NCBI GenBank assembly: GCA_945869845.1
Contig: CAMBRG010000011.1
Location: 1 to 47,696 of the forward strand
DNA: 47,696 nucleotides
From: Opitutus sp. GAS368
GTDB lineage: Bacteria; Verrucomicrobiota; Verrucomicrobiia; Opitutales; Opitutaceae
Reading direction: 5' to 3'
The notes under the pieces were generated by a model. It had not been told where the DNA came from, did not search any database, and saw only the letters and a program-made list of their open reading frames with translations. A program made the translations under genes and the position numbers. Within the stretch, counting starts at the first letter, position 1; each line of letters opens with the position of its first letter. Shown piece by piece: positions 10,178 to 20,298 of this stretch.

Positions 10178-12105
10178 CCTTCGCGACACCCCAACTTCTC
10201 TGGCTCCTGATCATCCCCGTCGCCTTGGCGCTCTGGGAACTCACCCGCGCCCGCCGCACCGCCGCCGTCACCCAGCCTAAAATCCTCCGCGCTGAAGCCG
10301 GAACCGATTCTCTTACTCTTCAACTTCCGACTTCAACTGCCGCGAGCGCCCCGCGACTCCGTCTATTTTTCTTCACCGGTCTCACGCTCGCCGGGTTCGC
10401 CCTCGCCCGCCCTCAATATGGCCGCATCGACGAACCCGTCTTCGACCAATCCCGCGAAATCCTCCTCGCCGTCGATCTCTCCCGCTCGATGCTCACGCCT
10501 GACGTCAAACCGTCGCGCCTCGACCGAGCCAAGCTCCTGATCACGTCCCTCCTCGAGCGTCTTGCCGGCGAACGGCTGGGCCTCGTCGTCTTCTCCGGCA
10601 CCGCTTTCCTCCAATCCCCCCTCAGCGCCGACTACGAGATTCTCCGCGAGTTTCTCCCCAACCTTGGCCCCGACTTTCTCCCCGAAGGCGGCACCAACTA
10701 CTCCGCTCTCATTCAGACCTCCATCGCCGCCTTCAATCAAACCACCTCCGCCGACCGCTTCCTCATTATCCTCTCCGACGGCGAAGCCACCGATGACACT
10801 TGGCGCGCCGCCGCCGAAGAACTGAAAAAGAAAAATATCCGCGTCCTCGGCCTCGGCATCGGCACGGCCAGCGGCGCGATGATCCCCGATGGGCCCAGCG
10901 CCTTCGTCAAGGACGAGCGCGGCGCCGTCGTTCTTTCCAAACTTGAGCCCGCTACCCTCCGCGACCTCGCTGATCTCACGGGCGGCGTCTACCGCGACGC
11001 CTCCGCGTGGGTCGACCTGGCCTCACTGATCCAGTCGACCGTTGAAGCCGGCCAAAAAGGAAAGTTTATGGAGAAAAATTCCGTCCGCCTCGTCGAACGC
11101 TACCAATGGCCCCTCGCCGCTGCCCTCCTTTGCCTGGTCGCTAGTTTCTGGCGCGAGTTCCCCGTCCGCCCCAAACCCCGCGTCCTCGGTGCCCCCCGCC
11201 GAACCACCCCGCCGATCCTTTCGCCCGCCAACACCGCCGCACTCTGCTTTCTGCTGCTTTCGATGCTGAGTTCGCCGCTTCCAGCGCAACTCAAGCGCCA
11301 AGCCACCGGCGTCGCCGCAAGCGACCCGCTCGCCGCCGCCCCAACGAAAATCGAAAATTCCGAATCGAAAATCCCAAATCCTGCGGCCGCCCTCACCTCC
11401 ATCGTCACCCGCCTCGCCGCCGCCCCCGACCGCTCCGGTCGCGACTGGGCCGAGCTCGCCCGGGAAACCGTGACCTGGGGCCAGCGCCTGCAATCCGGCC
11501 AACAGCCCGTCGCCCCCGGTCCCGTCAACGACGCCCTCGCCGCCGTTACCGCCGGTTCCGCCCTCGATCCCAGAACCGCCGACTGGCCCAAACTCCGCGA
11601 AGAACTCAACGCGCTCCTGCAAAAACCCGATGAGAAAAACCAAGACGACAAAAAACAAGATCAGGAAAACAAAGACCAAAAGGACCAGAATCAGTCCCAA
11701 GACAAAAACCAGCAGCAGGACAAAAACAAATCCAAGGACGATAAATCCGACCCGTCCCAAGACCAAAAAGGCGATCCGGCTCAAAACTCCGACGACAAGA
11801 ATAAAAGCAAAGACTCGCCCGAAAATCCCGACTCAAAGCCGCCAGAGGGTAAAGACGGCCAACAAGCCTTCGGCGACATGAAGGACAAAGAATCATCGCC
11901 ACCGCCGCCTCCGCCCGAAGGCGACACCCAGCAAGTCGGCGGCCAGCCGGACCAGAAACCCGCCGACGCCAACGCCGACCCTGCCCTCGCCATGCCGCTC
12001 CAAAAACTCGAGCAGCTCCGCAACCAAGACTCTCCCGCCAAACTCTTCCGACTCATGCAAGGCGACCCCGGCCGCACGCCCGATAAGAAAGGTAAAAACT
12101 GGTGA
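10174..12105 (+). CDS. batB: BatB-BatC fusion: VWA protein with an exported, charged Q/D/K/N-rich tail
   Basis: The protein has 643 residues from the ATG that overlaps the batA stop; the same frame is open about 1.4 kb further upstream but only as antisense or out-of-frame shadow of batA. Residues 1-350 are BatB-like: membrane segments near 8-21 and 63-78, MIDAS DLSRS at 101-105, and a closing membrane helix near 312-325. A second, signal-like hydrophobic stretch (TAALCFLLLSMLSSPLPAQ, about 353-372) follows. A helical region leads to a low-complexity tract of Q, D, K, N and E (about 482-576) and a short conserved end. This second half resembles a BatC that has lost recognisable TPR repeats. 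The fusion reading is inferred from domain order. Confidence 0.8.
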   Translation: MTFATPQLLWLLIIPVALALWELTRARRTAAVTQPKILRAEAGTDSLTLQLPTSTAASAPRLRLFFFTGLTLAGFALARPQYGRIDEPVFDQSREILLAVDLSRSMLTPDVKPSRLDRAKLLITSLLERLAGERLGLVVFSGTAFLQSPLSADYEILREFLPNLGPDFLPEGGTNYSALIQTSIAAFNQTTSADRFLIILSDGEATDDTWRAAAEELKKKNIRVLGLGIGTASGAMIPDGPSAFVKDERGAVVLSKLEPATLRDLADLTGGVYRDASAWVDLASLIQSTVEAGQKGKFMEKNSVRLVERYQWPLAAALLCLVASFWREFPVRPKPRVLGAPRRTTPPILSPANTAALCFLLLSMLSSPLPAQLKRQATGVAASDPLAAAPTKIENSESKIPNPAAALTSIVTRLAAAPDRSGRDWAELARETVTWGQRLQSGQQPVAPGPVNDALAAVTAGSALDPRTADWPKLREELNALLQKPDEKNQDDKKQDQENKDQKDQNQSQDKNQQQDKNKSKDDKSDPSQDQKGDPAQNSDDKNKSKDSPENPDSKPPEGKDGQQAFGDMKDKESSPPPPPPEGDTQQVGGQPDQKPADANADPALAMPLQKLEQLRNQDSPAKLFRLMQGDPGRTPDKKGKNW

Positions 12106-14675
12106 TCATCCGTATGATTCGTCGTCTCCTCCACCTCCTCCTGCTCGGCCTCTCGGCCTTGGTTGGCGCCCACACCGTGGGCGCCCAGACCGTCCGCTGG
12201 GACCCCATCCAGGGCACCCTCGCCCTCGGCCAGACCAGCGAACTCCAGCTCGTTTTCGAGGATTGCTCGCCCACCGGCCAGCCACGCCTCCCGAGCATCG
12301 ACGGTCTGACCCTCGAGTTCGCGGGCCAGTCCACGAGCACCTCGATCATCAATTTCAGCCGCTCCGACTCCGTCACGTTCACCTACGCCGCACGCCTCAG
12401 CAAAGGCCAGCGGGTTACCATCCCTTCCTTCGAAGTCGAAACCAACAAGGGTAAATTTCGCACCCCCGTCGCCACTTTCGATCCCGGCGCTGCCACCGTC
12501 GGCGGCACCGGCGTCGCCCTCGACAACGCCGCCGCCTCCCGCCTCGTGGCGACCCCCGCCAGCGTCTGGGCCGGCGAAGTCTTCACGCTCACCTACTCTC
12601 TCGACGCATCGCGCAACTACTTCCCCGATTTCGGCCGCGGCCAGATCGAGTGGAACGCGGAGCCTCTCGTCGCCGAGGATTGGTCCCGGCCCGAGCCCCT
12701 TGATTTCCGCCTCGGCAACGAGCCCCGCACCGGACTCACCTACCGCACCCGCGCCGTCGCCCGCACTCCCGGCAGCGTTCGCCTCAACGCCGTCAATCAG
12801 CTGCTCAACCTCTCCGTCGGCGTCACCGGCTTTGGCTTTTTTCAGCAACGCCAGTATCAACAATACTCCGTCACCAGCGCCGCTCCCGTTCTGGCGGTAA
12901 AGCCGCTCCCCGTCGCCCCGTCCGGTTTCAACGGTGCCGTCGGCGACCTCAAGCTCACCTCGAACGTCGTTCCCCTCACCGCCACCGTCGGCGAACCAAT
13001 TACCTGGACGCTCGAGCTCGCCGGCACCGCCAACTGGCCCGACCTCCCCGGCCTGCCGTCCCGCGCCGTCTCCAAAAATTTCCAAGTCATCTCGCCCCAA
13101 GCCAAACGCACGCCCGCCGAGGGAAAGCTCTTCGAGGCCACGCTGGCGGAAGACGTCGTGCTCGTTCCAAGCAAGGCCGGTTCCTATACCCTCGCGCCCG
13201 TTACCTTCACTTACTTCGACCCCAAAGCCGGCGCCTACAAAACCCTCACGACGGCCGCCACCACCGTCACCATCACCGAGCCCGCCCCGTCCGGCCTCAA
13301 CCTCAACGTGACGCCCGCCGTCTCCAGCCAAGCCAGCACCGAAGATCAGAAACCGAAAACTCCCCCCGTGCCGGCCGCCGCGCCGCTGGCCCTCCCCCGC
13401 GAACCGGTCTTCGGCTCAGCCCTCGCTGCTGTTCCCTTCGCCCAGCGGACCGTTGTGCTCCTGTGCGTCGCCCCCTTCGCGCTGCTCAGCGCCTTCTGGT
13501 TCGCGCTGGCTCTCCGCCAGGCCCGCGTCACCGACCCACTTCGCCCCCGCCGCGAAGCTCGCGCCCGGCTCCAAAAGCTCCTCCCCGAAATCTCCAGCGC
13601 CCCTCCTGCCGCCCTCACTCCGCTCCTGCTCCGGTGGCAGCATGCTACCGCTCTCCTACTCCAAACCCCCTCCGCCGCACCCACCGCCACCGATCTCGCC
13701 CGCTCCCCGGCTTTCCAGCAACTCGCGGACCGAAACGCGGCCATCGAGCATCTTACTTTGCTGTGGCGCGAGTCCGACCGCGCGCTTTACGCCGAGAACA
13801 TCCCGCTTCCCGCCGACTGGACGACTCGGGCCCAAAACGCCCTCGCCGCAACTCCGCTTCCAGGATTCTCGCCGCTGAGACTTTTCCTGCCCCGCAACCT
13901 CTTCCCTTTCGTCGCGGCGATCCTCCTCTTCGCTTTACTCTCGCCCATCGCCTCCGCCGCCGAAACCCAAAATCCCGCCGCCTCCGCCGCCACGGCCTAT
14001 CGACGCGGCGATTTCCCCGCCGCCGAAAAGACCTACCGCGCCTCCCTCGCCAAAACCCCGCTCGACTCGCTCGCCCATCACAACCTTTCGCTCGCTCTCG
14101 CCCAACAAGACCGCTGGGACGAGTCCGCGGCCCACGCCGCCGTCGCCCTCGTCCAAAATCCCGCCCACGAATCCATCCGCGCGCAATTTACCCTCGCCGC
14201 CGAAAAGTCCGGCCACGTGCCCGCTCCTCTTGCACCTTTCATCGCGCCTAGCTCCTTCCATCAACTCGTGCTCCTCACCTCACCTGCCCGGTGGCAACTC
14301 GCGCTCATCTTTAGTTGTGTGATCGCCGCCGGTGCCGTCGGTGGCCTGCTCGCCGGCGCCTACCTGCGCTCTTCCCGGCGCGCCCTCGCTCTTGCCTGGA
14401 GCGTGCTCGCCTTGGGCCTTTGCACTGCAATCACGAGCCTCGGTTGCTGGCTCAACTACGGTCCGGCGACGGACGCGCGCGCCGCGATTATCTGGCGCGC
14501 CGGCACGCTCCGCTCCATCCCGACCGAAGCCGACACCGCGCAAAAAACCACCCCTCTGGCCGCCGGCAGCCTCGCCCAAATTGATCAGTCGTTTCTCGGC
14601 TGGAGGCACCTCCGCTTTGCAGCCGGCCAATCCGGCTGGGTCCGCACCGAGGACCTCGTTCCGATTTGGCAATGA
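12102..14675 (+). CDS. batD: BatD-BatE fusion: exported BatD domain, TPR repeats and SH3-like end
   Basis: The protein has 857 residues from a GTG overlapping the previous stop (GTGA); an ATG at 12114 is an alternative that starts the signal peptide directly (MIRRLLHLLLLGLSALVGA). Residues about 25-410 are the BatD periplasmic beta-sandwich region. A membrane helix near 450-470 follows, then a cytoplasmic helical part. A second hydrophobic segment near 600-622 precedes TPR-like repeats (ATAYRRGDFPAAEKTYRASL and the next unit). Two further membrane helices lead to a C-terminal SH3-like domain ending WRHLRFAAGQSGWVRTEDL. TPR plus SH3 is the BatE layout. So two usually separate Bat proteins appear joined, completing a five-gene operon that covers BatA to BatE. 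Confidence 0.85.
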   Translation: MIIRMIRRLLHLLLLGLSALVGAHTVGAQTVRWDPIQGTLALGQTSELQLVFEDCSPTGQPRLPSIDGLTLEFAGQSTSTSIINFSRSDSVTFTYAARLSKGQRVTIPSFEVETNKGKFRTPVATFDPGAATVGGTGVALDNAAASRLVATPASVWAGEVFTLTYSLDASRNYFPDFGRGQIEWNAEPLVAEDWSRPEPLDFRLGNEPRTGLTYRTRAVARTPGSVRLNAVNQLLNLSVGVTGFGFFQQRQYQQYSVTSAAPVLAVKPLPVAPSGFNGAVGDLKLTSNVVPLTATVGEPITWTLELAGTANWPDLPGLPSRAVSKNFQVISPQAKRTPAEGKLFEATLAEDVVLVPSKAGSYTLAPVTFTYFDPKAGAYKTLTTAATTVTITEPAPSGLNLNVTPAVSSQASTEDQKPKTPPVPAAAPLALPREPVFGSALAAVPFAQRTVVLLCVAPFALLSAFWFALALRQARVTDPLRPRREARARLQKLLPEISSAPPAALTPLLLRWQHATALLLQTPSAAPTATDLARSPAFQQLADRNAAIEHLTLLWRESDRALYAENIPLPADWTTRAQNALAATPLPGFSPLRLFLPRNLFPFVAAILLFALLSPIASAAETQNPAASAATAYRRGDFPAAEKTYRASLAKTPLDSLAHHNLSLALAQQDRWDESAAHAAVALVQNPAHESIRAQFTLAAEKSGHVPAPLAPFIAPSSFHQLVLLTSPARWQLALIFSCVIAAGAVGGLLAGAYLRSSRRALALAWSVLALGLCTAITSLGCWLNYGPATDARAAIIWRAGTLRSIPTEADTAQKTTPLAAGSLAQIDQSFLGWRHLRFAAGQSGWVRTEDLVPIWQ

Positions 14676-14849
14676 TTCCGAGGCTCACCCGCATGCTCAA
14701 GCCCACCGGGGTATTCGTTGGCCGAGGCCTAGTAATTAACTAACGCTACCCAGCCCAGCATCGCGGTCGCGCCAGGGCCGAGCCGGCGATTCCCACGCCC
14801 GCGCGGCGCAGTCGGGGAATCCTTTGATCCTAAAAACCGCAGAAGGAGG

Positions 14850-14998
14850 AACCGCTAATTTCCGCTAATCGACGCTAATGAAAGAGTTTTTGATCGAATC
14901 CAACTCGACCGGTGATGCACCTAATCGGTGAAACAAAAATTCAAGTTCGGACCAATTCTTCCTCATAGATTAGCGGGAATTAGCGAAGATTAGCGGTT
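14850..14998. repeat. Phased CGCTAAT inverted-repeat element
   Basis: The left arm (14850-14879) holds three CGCTAAT heptamers at an exact 10-bp spacing (14853, 14863, 14873). The right arm (14969-14998) holds three inverted copies, ATTAGCG, at the same spacing (14969, 14979, 14989). The two 30-base arms are near-perfect complements around an 89-base centre. It lies in the 447-base gap between the BatD-E gene and the giant metalloprotease gene. A 10-bp period puts each heptamer on the same face of the helix. The rest of 14676-15122 contains no gene that I can see; the promoter of the next gene should be in its last 120 bases. Confidence 0.8.
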
Positions 14999-15122
14999 AA
15001 CCCACTGCCGAATTTAGGTTGAAGCAATCCGCCCGCACCGCCCCTCCGCCCTTGCCCCGACTCATCCAACGCGCACCTTAACTCGGTCCTGCGGTTCAAC
15101 GCCCTTCTCGTCTGCCTCCGCC

Positions 15123-18100
15123 ATGAAGCTCGCCCCCAAATCCGTCGCCACGTTCACGGTTCTCCTGCTCGCCCTCGGCGTCGTTGCGCTCTGGAGAAAT
15201 TCTCCCGTCGCCCTTCCCGTCGTCCCGGCCGAGCCTCGATTTACCGACCCTCTGCCGAAGGCGCCCACCACCGCGCTCACCCCCACACCGGCGCCCGCGA
15301 CCGAACCCAACCCGCCTTCGATCGCCTCGCGGCCGCCCGGCCAAGTGCTCCCGCCCCACCCCTTCATTTTCGGTGAGTCCGGCCCCGTCACCCTTGACGA
15401 AATTCCCTCCGGCCGTTTCCGCGATCAGCTCCTCGTCGTTTCCGACGTCGCCCGCGCCCGCGCGCTGACCGCTCTCGGCGCGCTCCGCGTTCCCATCAGC
15501 AATCTCGCTTCGCTTCACGTGGACGCCGAGGGCAATCTCTTCTTCGCCTGCCCGCAATCACCCCTCGCTCACTACGACGAAGCCGCCTTCCTCCCCGCTT
15601 CCGGCCCAACCGCGAACAGCGCTGCTTCGAACGAATTCACCGTCTCCGTCCCAAACTCCACCCCGCCGGTCCGCCACAGCCGCCCCGGCGCCTCCCGGGT
15701 CATCTATCTCGATTTTAACGGGCACGTCGTCACGGGCACGTCGTGGAACTCTATCGCCGGCGCACCTTCGGCTTTCCTCTGCACGCCTTATGACACCGAC
15801 GGCAATGCCGGTTCCTTCAGCCCGGCCGAGCAAGCCGCCATCGTGCTGATTTGGGAACGCGTCGCGGAGTCGTTCCGGCCGTTCGATGTCGACGTCACCA
15901 CCGAGCAGCCCGCGACCTTCAACAATTCCACTGCCCGCGCCCTGATCACCAAGGCCCGCGACGCCAACGGCGTCCTAAACCCCGTCGCCGATACCGCCAG
16001 CGGCGTCGCTTACCTCAACGTGTTTGGCAACTCCACCTTCGCTGCCGCCACCAGCACGTGTTTCATTTACCAAGGCTCGATGAGCGCCACTAAAATCGCG
16101 TCGGTCGTATCCCACGAGATCGGACACCAAATGGGCCTCAGTCACGATGGTACTCTGCCCAACGAGCCGGCCAACGAATACTACGCCGGTCACGGCGCCG
16201 ACGATACGTCTTGGGCACCCATCATGGGCAGCTCCTCACGCAATGTCCTCCATTGGTCGAAGGGCGAGTATCTCAACGCCAACAATACCCAAGACGACCT
16301 CGCCCTCATCGCCGCCAAGCTCCCCGTCCGCCCCGACCAGGTCTCCGGCGCGGACTCCGCTGCCTCCGCCCTCATATTCAACGGCACATCGTTGCGCCAA
16401 AACGGCCTCCTCGAAACCACCGGCGACATCGACACCTTCACCTTCTCGACCTCGGGCGGCCCGCTCTCTCTCCGCGTTTCTCCGCCGGAAGTTACCGCAC
16501 TGTCCAACCGCTTCTCCGTCGATCTCGCCGCCGAGCTCCGGGACGCCGCCGGCACGCTCATCACCCGCTCTGATCCGCCCGACTCAGCCTCCGCCGCTTT
16601 GGAGCAAACCCTCGCCGCCGGAACATATTTCCTCCGCATCACCGGTGTCGGCACCGGCTCACCGCTCAACAATCCGCCCACGGGCTACACGTCCTACGGC
16701 AGCATCGGCTCCTACGAAATCACCGGCACCGTTCCGCCGCCGACCACGCCCTCCGCCGCCGCCATCGCCCAGAATCCCGAGCCGCAGAACCAATTCCCCG
16801 GCAACCCTGCGACGTTCTCCGTCGTGGCCCGCGCCAACCCGGCCGCGACCTTCTCCTGGCAACGCTCCACCGACGCCGGCGCCACTTGGACGTCCCTCAA
16901 CGAGGGCAGCCCGTACACGGGGACAAACACCGCCGACCTCACGGTGTTTCCGCTTTCCGCCCCGATGAACGGAGACCGCTTCCGCTGCGTCGCCACCAAT
17001 TCCGCCGGCTCCGCCACCAGCGCGGCCGCCACGCTCACCATCGCCGTGCCGCCCCCGCCCACCCTGCCCACCTTCGATCCGTTTCCGATCGTCAGCACCT
17101 TCGGCCGCGGACTCGCCGCCGGCTCCAACACCAACCTCACCATCACCCTCACCGGCGGGTCCGATCCACTCACCCTTCGTTGGCAACGCGACGGCGTAGA
17201 TCTGCCCGACGCGGCCGGTCCCGTTTACTTCTTGCGCAACTGGCAGCCCACCGACTCCGGCACTTACCGCGTTGTCGCCACCAACCCCGCCGGCACCGTC
17301 GTGTCCCCCGGCTATCGCCAGTTCGTCCAACCCGAAGGCGGCTGGCAATGGCGCCACCCCACCCCTACCGGCGCCAACCTCACCAGCTCCGCATTCGTCA
17401 ACGGTCGCTTTTTCGTCGGCGGTGTCCGCGGCACCGTTCTCACTTCCACCGATGGCATGACATGGACGGTGCGCACCCTGCCCGCCGCCAACAACATCTT
17501 CGGCTTCCAATACCTCAACGGCCTCTACATCGCTCTCGGCAGTTTGGGCGCGGTCTTCACTTCACCCGATACGATCGCATGGACGCCCCGCAATTCGGGC
17601 ATCATCGTTCGCGACACCGGCACCGGCCTCATCGATCTCACCCTCGGCAACGGTCGCATCGTCGCCGTCGGGATCGGCGGACTCACCAGCACCTCGACGG
17701 ATGCGATCAACTGGACGCCCGGCACCATCGGTGTGACCGAAGATCTCGCCGGCGTCGCGTTCGCCTTCGGCCGCTTCCACGCCGTCTCCGCCGAGAGCGG
17801 CCGCGTCTTCAGCTCGTCCGATGGCGTCAACTGGAGCTCGACCATGACCGCGACCTCGGGCTTGGGCGGAATCGCCGCCGGCGCCGGCCGGCTCATCGGG
17901 GTAGGCCTCAGCGGCGTCACGTTGACTTCCACCAATGGGACAACTTGGACCCCGGGCAATGTCTTCCCTTCGGCTAATCTTCTCGGCGTCAATTTCATCA
18001 ACAACCAATTCGTCGCCGTCGGCACCGGCGGAGCCATCCGCACGTCCCCCGATGGGGTGACGTGGACCGCCCGGAACTCCGGCGGCAACGCCAGCAACCT

Positions 18101-20114
18101 CCAAAACACCACCTTCGGCCACGGCATCTACGTCGTCCCCGGCTCGACCAGCTCCACCGCCCGCGGTGCCCTGCTCACCTCGACGGATGGCGTCACGTTT
18201 CGCGAGGCCATCGCCACCGCCATTCCGACCAGCGGCTTTAACCTCACCCTCCGCGGGATCGCGGCCAGCCCGACCGCCCTCGTCACCGTCGGCAACTCCG
18301 GCACGATTCTTCAATCCAGCGACGGCACGCGCTGGACCAACCGCACCTCCGGCACCTCCGCCCAACTCAACGACATCGCCTTCGGAGCCGGCCAGTTCAT
18401 CGCGGTGGGTAATACCTTCGGCGGTATCGGCACCGCGCTCGTCTCCGACCAAGGTGCGACGTGGACCCCCGTATCCGTCCCCGCCAACTCGCTCAACGGT
18501 GTCCGGTTTGCCGCCAATCTCTGGATCGCCGTCGGCGCCTTCGGCCGGATTCTCAGCTCGGCGGACGGCTCCAACTGGACCGCCCGCTTTCTCGGCGGCA
18601 CCTCCGCCACCCTCAATAAAACCACTTACGGCGCGGGCCTCCACGTGGTCGTTGGCAATGCCGGCACCCTCGTCACCTCGCCCGATGGCCTGGCCTGGAA
18701 CGCCACCACCGCGCCCACGACCGCCAATCTCAACGACGTCACTTTCGCCGCCGGAACCTTTGTCGCCGTGGGCGCCGGCGGGGCGATTCTCACCTCGCCC
18801 AACGGCGCCACGTGGAGCGACCGCAGCTTTGGCAACGAAGCTCTCACCAGCGTCGCCTTCGCCAACGGTCAGTTCCTCGCCACCGGTCCCGGCAGCAACT
18901 ATTTCGTTTCCCCGGACGGCATCACCTGGACCGCTCGCTTCACCGGCGCGTCCGACGCGTCATTCGACTCCGCCGCGTTCGGCGATGAGCGCTACCTCGT
19001 CGGCGAAAACGCCGCGATCCTCGCCACCGGCGCGCCGCTCATCACCGCCCCCGCGCCCCAAGTTGCTCTCGTCGGCGCACCGCTGACCCTTGGCGCCGCC
19101 GTCACCGCATCGGCCTACCCCCTCACCTACCAGTGGACCAAAGACGGCGTCGCCATCGCCGGCGCGACCGCACCCACCTATTCCTTGGCCCGCACCGCCA
19201 CGACCGACGCCGGCACCTATCGCCTGATCACCAGCGGCCCGCTGGGCTCCGTCACGGCGAGCGCCGCGACCGTGAGCATCGCCGCGCCTGCCCCGGGCCG
19301 CATTCTCAACCTCTCCGTCCGCGCCGTCGCCGGGCCCGACGAACGCACGCTCATCGCCGGCTTCACGCTCTCGGCCGGCGGCTCAAAGAATCTGCTCATT
19401 CGCGGCATCGGCCCCGCCCTCATCCCGCTGGGCGTGCCGACTGCGCTGCTCGATCCTCGCCTCCAAATCTTTAATTCGCCGCCCGCCGCCCCCCTCGCCG
19501 CCAACGACAATTGGGGCCCGAACCCGACGTTGGCCGCCCTCTTCCCGTCCGTCGGCGCCTTCCCCCTCGATCCCGCCGGTCGAGACGCGGCCCTCACCCA
19601 GACTTTTCTCGCCGGCAACTACACCGCCAACGTCTCCCCGCCCGGCACTGCGAGCGGAGTCGCGCTCGCCGAAGTTTACGACCTCGATTCTCCCGCCGCG
19701 TCCGCCCGCCTCCTCAACCTCTCCGCCCGCGCCCAAGTCGGCACCGGGGCCGATCTGCTCATCGCCGGGTTCACGCTCTCGGGCAACGTCCCCCGCACCG
19801 TTCTCATCCGCGGCATCGGCCCCAGCCTCACCCAGTTCGGCGTGCCCAACACCCTTGCCGATCCGAAACTCGAAGTTTTCCGCGACACCACGCTCCTCCA
19901 CGCCAACGACAACTGGGCCGCCAACGCGACCGCTGCCGGCACCGCCGAGCTCGTCGCCGTCTTCGCCCGCACCGGTGCCTTCGCCTTGCCCAATCCCGCG
20001 AGCCGCGACGCCGCGCTCATCGTCACGCTCGCCCCCGGCAACTACACCGCCCAAGTCAGCGGCGTAAACGACACCACCGGTGTCGCCCTGATCGAAATCT
20101 ACGAACTGCCCTGA
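15123..20114 (+). CDS. Giant exported metzincin-type metalloprotease with Ig-like and propeller repeats
   Basis: The protein has 1663 residues. A hydrophobic N-terminus (8-24) acts as signal peptide or anchor and is followed by a Pro-rich linker. Residues about 190-400 form a zinc metalloprotease: HEIGHQMGLSHD at 331-342 supplies the metal ligands and M368 (APIMG) fits the Met-turn of metzincins. A PPC-like domain spans about 415-540 and two Ig-like domains about 545-735. Thirteen repeats built on a DG-x-x-W/F motif with FVAVGxGGxIxTSxDG run from about 750 to 1305 and suggest beta-propeller folds. A further Ig-like domain follows, then two copies of a 130-residue repeat starting LNLSxRAxxG and containing LIRGIGP (from about 1392 and 1527). 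The protein is probably secreted or cell-surface bound. Its substrate is unknown. Confidence 0.88.
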   Translation: MKLAPKSVATFTVLLLALGVVALWRNSPVALPVVPAEPRFTDPLPKAPTTALTPTPAPATEPNPPSIASRPPGQVLPPHPFIFGESGPVTLDEIPSGRFRDQLLVVSDVARARALTALGALRVPISNLASLHVDAEGNLFFACPQSPLAHYDEAAFLPASGPTANSAASNEFTVSVPNSTPPVRHSRPGASRVIYLDFNGHVVTGTSWNSIAGAPSAFLCTPYDTDGNAGSFSPAEQAAIVLIWERVAESFRPFDVDVTTEQPATFNNSTARALITKARDANGVLNPVADTASGVAYLNVFGNSTFAAATSTCFIYQGSMSATKIASVVSHEIGHQMGLSHDGTLPNEPANEYYAGHGADDTSWAPIMGSSSRNVLHWSKGEYLNANNTQDDLALIAAKLPVRPDQVSGADSAASALIFNGTSLRQNGLLETTGDIDTFTFSTSGGPLSLRVSPPEVTALSNRFSVDLAAELRDAAGTLITRSDPPDSASAALEQTLAAGTYFLRITGVGTGSPLNNPPTGYTSYGSIGSYEITGTVPPPTTPSAAAIAQNPEPQNQFPGNPATFSVVARANPAATFSWQRSTDAGATWTSLNEGSPYTGTNTADLTVFPLSAPMNGDRFRCVATNSAGSATSAAATLTIAVPPPPTLPTFDPFPIVSTFGRGLAAGSNTNLTITLTGGSDPLTLRWQRDGVDLPDAAGPVYFLRNWQPTDSGTYRVVATNPAGTVVSPGYRQFVQPEGGWQWRHPTPTGANLTSSAFVNGRFFVGGVRGTVLTSTDGMTWTVRTLPAANNIFGFQYLNGLYIALGSLGAVFTSPDTIAWTPRNSGIIVRDTGTGLIDLTLGNGRIVAVGIGGLTSTSTDAINWTPGTIGVTEDLAGVAFAFGRFHAVSAESGRVFSSSDGVNWSSTMTATSGLGGIAAGAGRLIGVGLSGVTLTSTNGTTWTPGNVFPSANLLGVNFINNQFVAVGTGGAIRTSPDGVTWTARNSGGNASNLQNTTFGHGIYVVPGSTSSTARGALLTSTDGVTFREAIATAIPTSGFNLTLRGIAASPTALVTVGNSGTILQSSDGTRWTNRTSGTSAQLNDIAFGAGQFIAVGNTFGGIGTALVSDQGATWTPVSVPANSLNGVRFAANLWIAVGAFGRILSSADGSNWTARFLGGTSATLNKTTYGAGLHVVVGNAGTLVTSPDGLAWNATTAPTTANLNDVTFAAGTFVAVGAGGAILTSPNGATWSDRSFGNEALTSVAFANGQFLATGPGSNYFVSPDGITWTARFTGASDASFDSAAFGDERYLVGENAAILATGAPLITAPAPQVALVGAPLTLGAAVTASAYPLTYQWTKDGVAIAGATAPTYSLARTATTDAGTYRLITSGPLGSVTASAATVSIAAPAPGRILNLSVRAVAGPDERTLIAGFTLSAGGSKNLLIRGIGPALIPLGVPTALLDPRLQIFNSPPAAPLAANDNWGPNPTLAALFPSVGAFPLDPAGRDAALTQTFLAGNYTANVSPPGTASGVALAEVYDLDSPAASARLLNLSARAQVGTGADLLIAGFTLSGNVPRTVLIRGIGPSLTQFGVPNTLADPKLEVFRDTTLLHANDNWAANATAAGTAELVAVFARTGAFALPNPASRDAALIVTLAPGNYTAQVSGVNDTTGVALIEIYELP

Positions 20115-20121
20115 GTCCGAC

Positions 20122-20149
20122 GTAGGGCAGAGTCTCCGACTCGCCCTCC
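20122..20149. repeat. Dispersed GGGTC-GACCC palindrome, copy 4 with compensatory change
   Basis: This copy lies 7 bases after the metalloprotease stop. Its core is GAGTCTCCGACTC, in which one G in the left arm and its partner C in the right arm have both changed (G to A, C to T), keeping the stem paired. The tail ACGTCCCGCG matches the copy at 4081. Confidence 0.7.
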
Positions 20150-20298
20150 ACGTCCCGCGACCGCCCGCCCAGCCAAGCCATCGCCCATCATTTGCTCCGA
20201 CCAAGCCCCGTCATCCGACTCAGCTTGAACGCGGTTCACACCAACGTCCCGATGCATTTAACCGTAGGGCCGGACCTTGGTCCGCGCCGCCCTAGTTG

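Noticed and set aside
11781-13331. 516-codon minus-strand frame opposite the BatD-E gene.
   Set aside because: It is low-complexity Gly/Glu/Ala antisense text with no domain; the plus strand encodes a recognisable exported protein.
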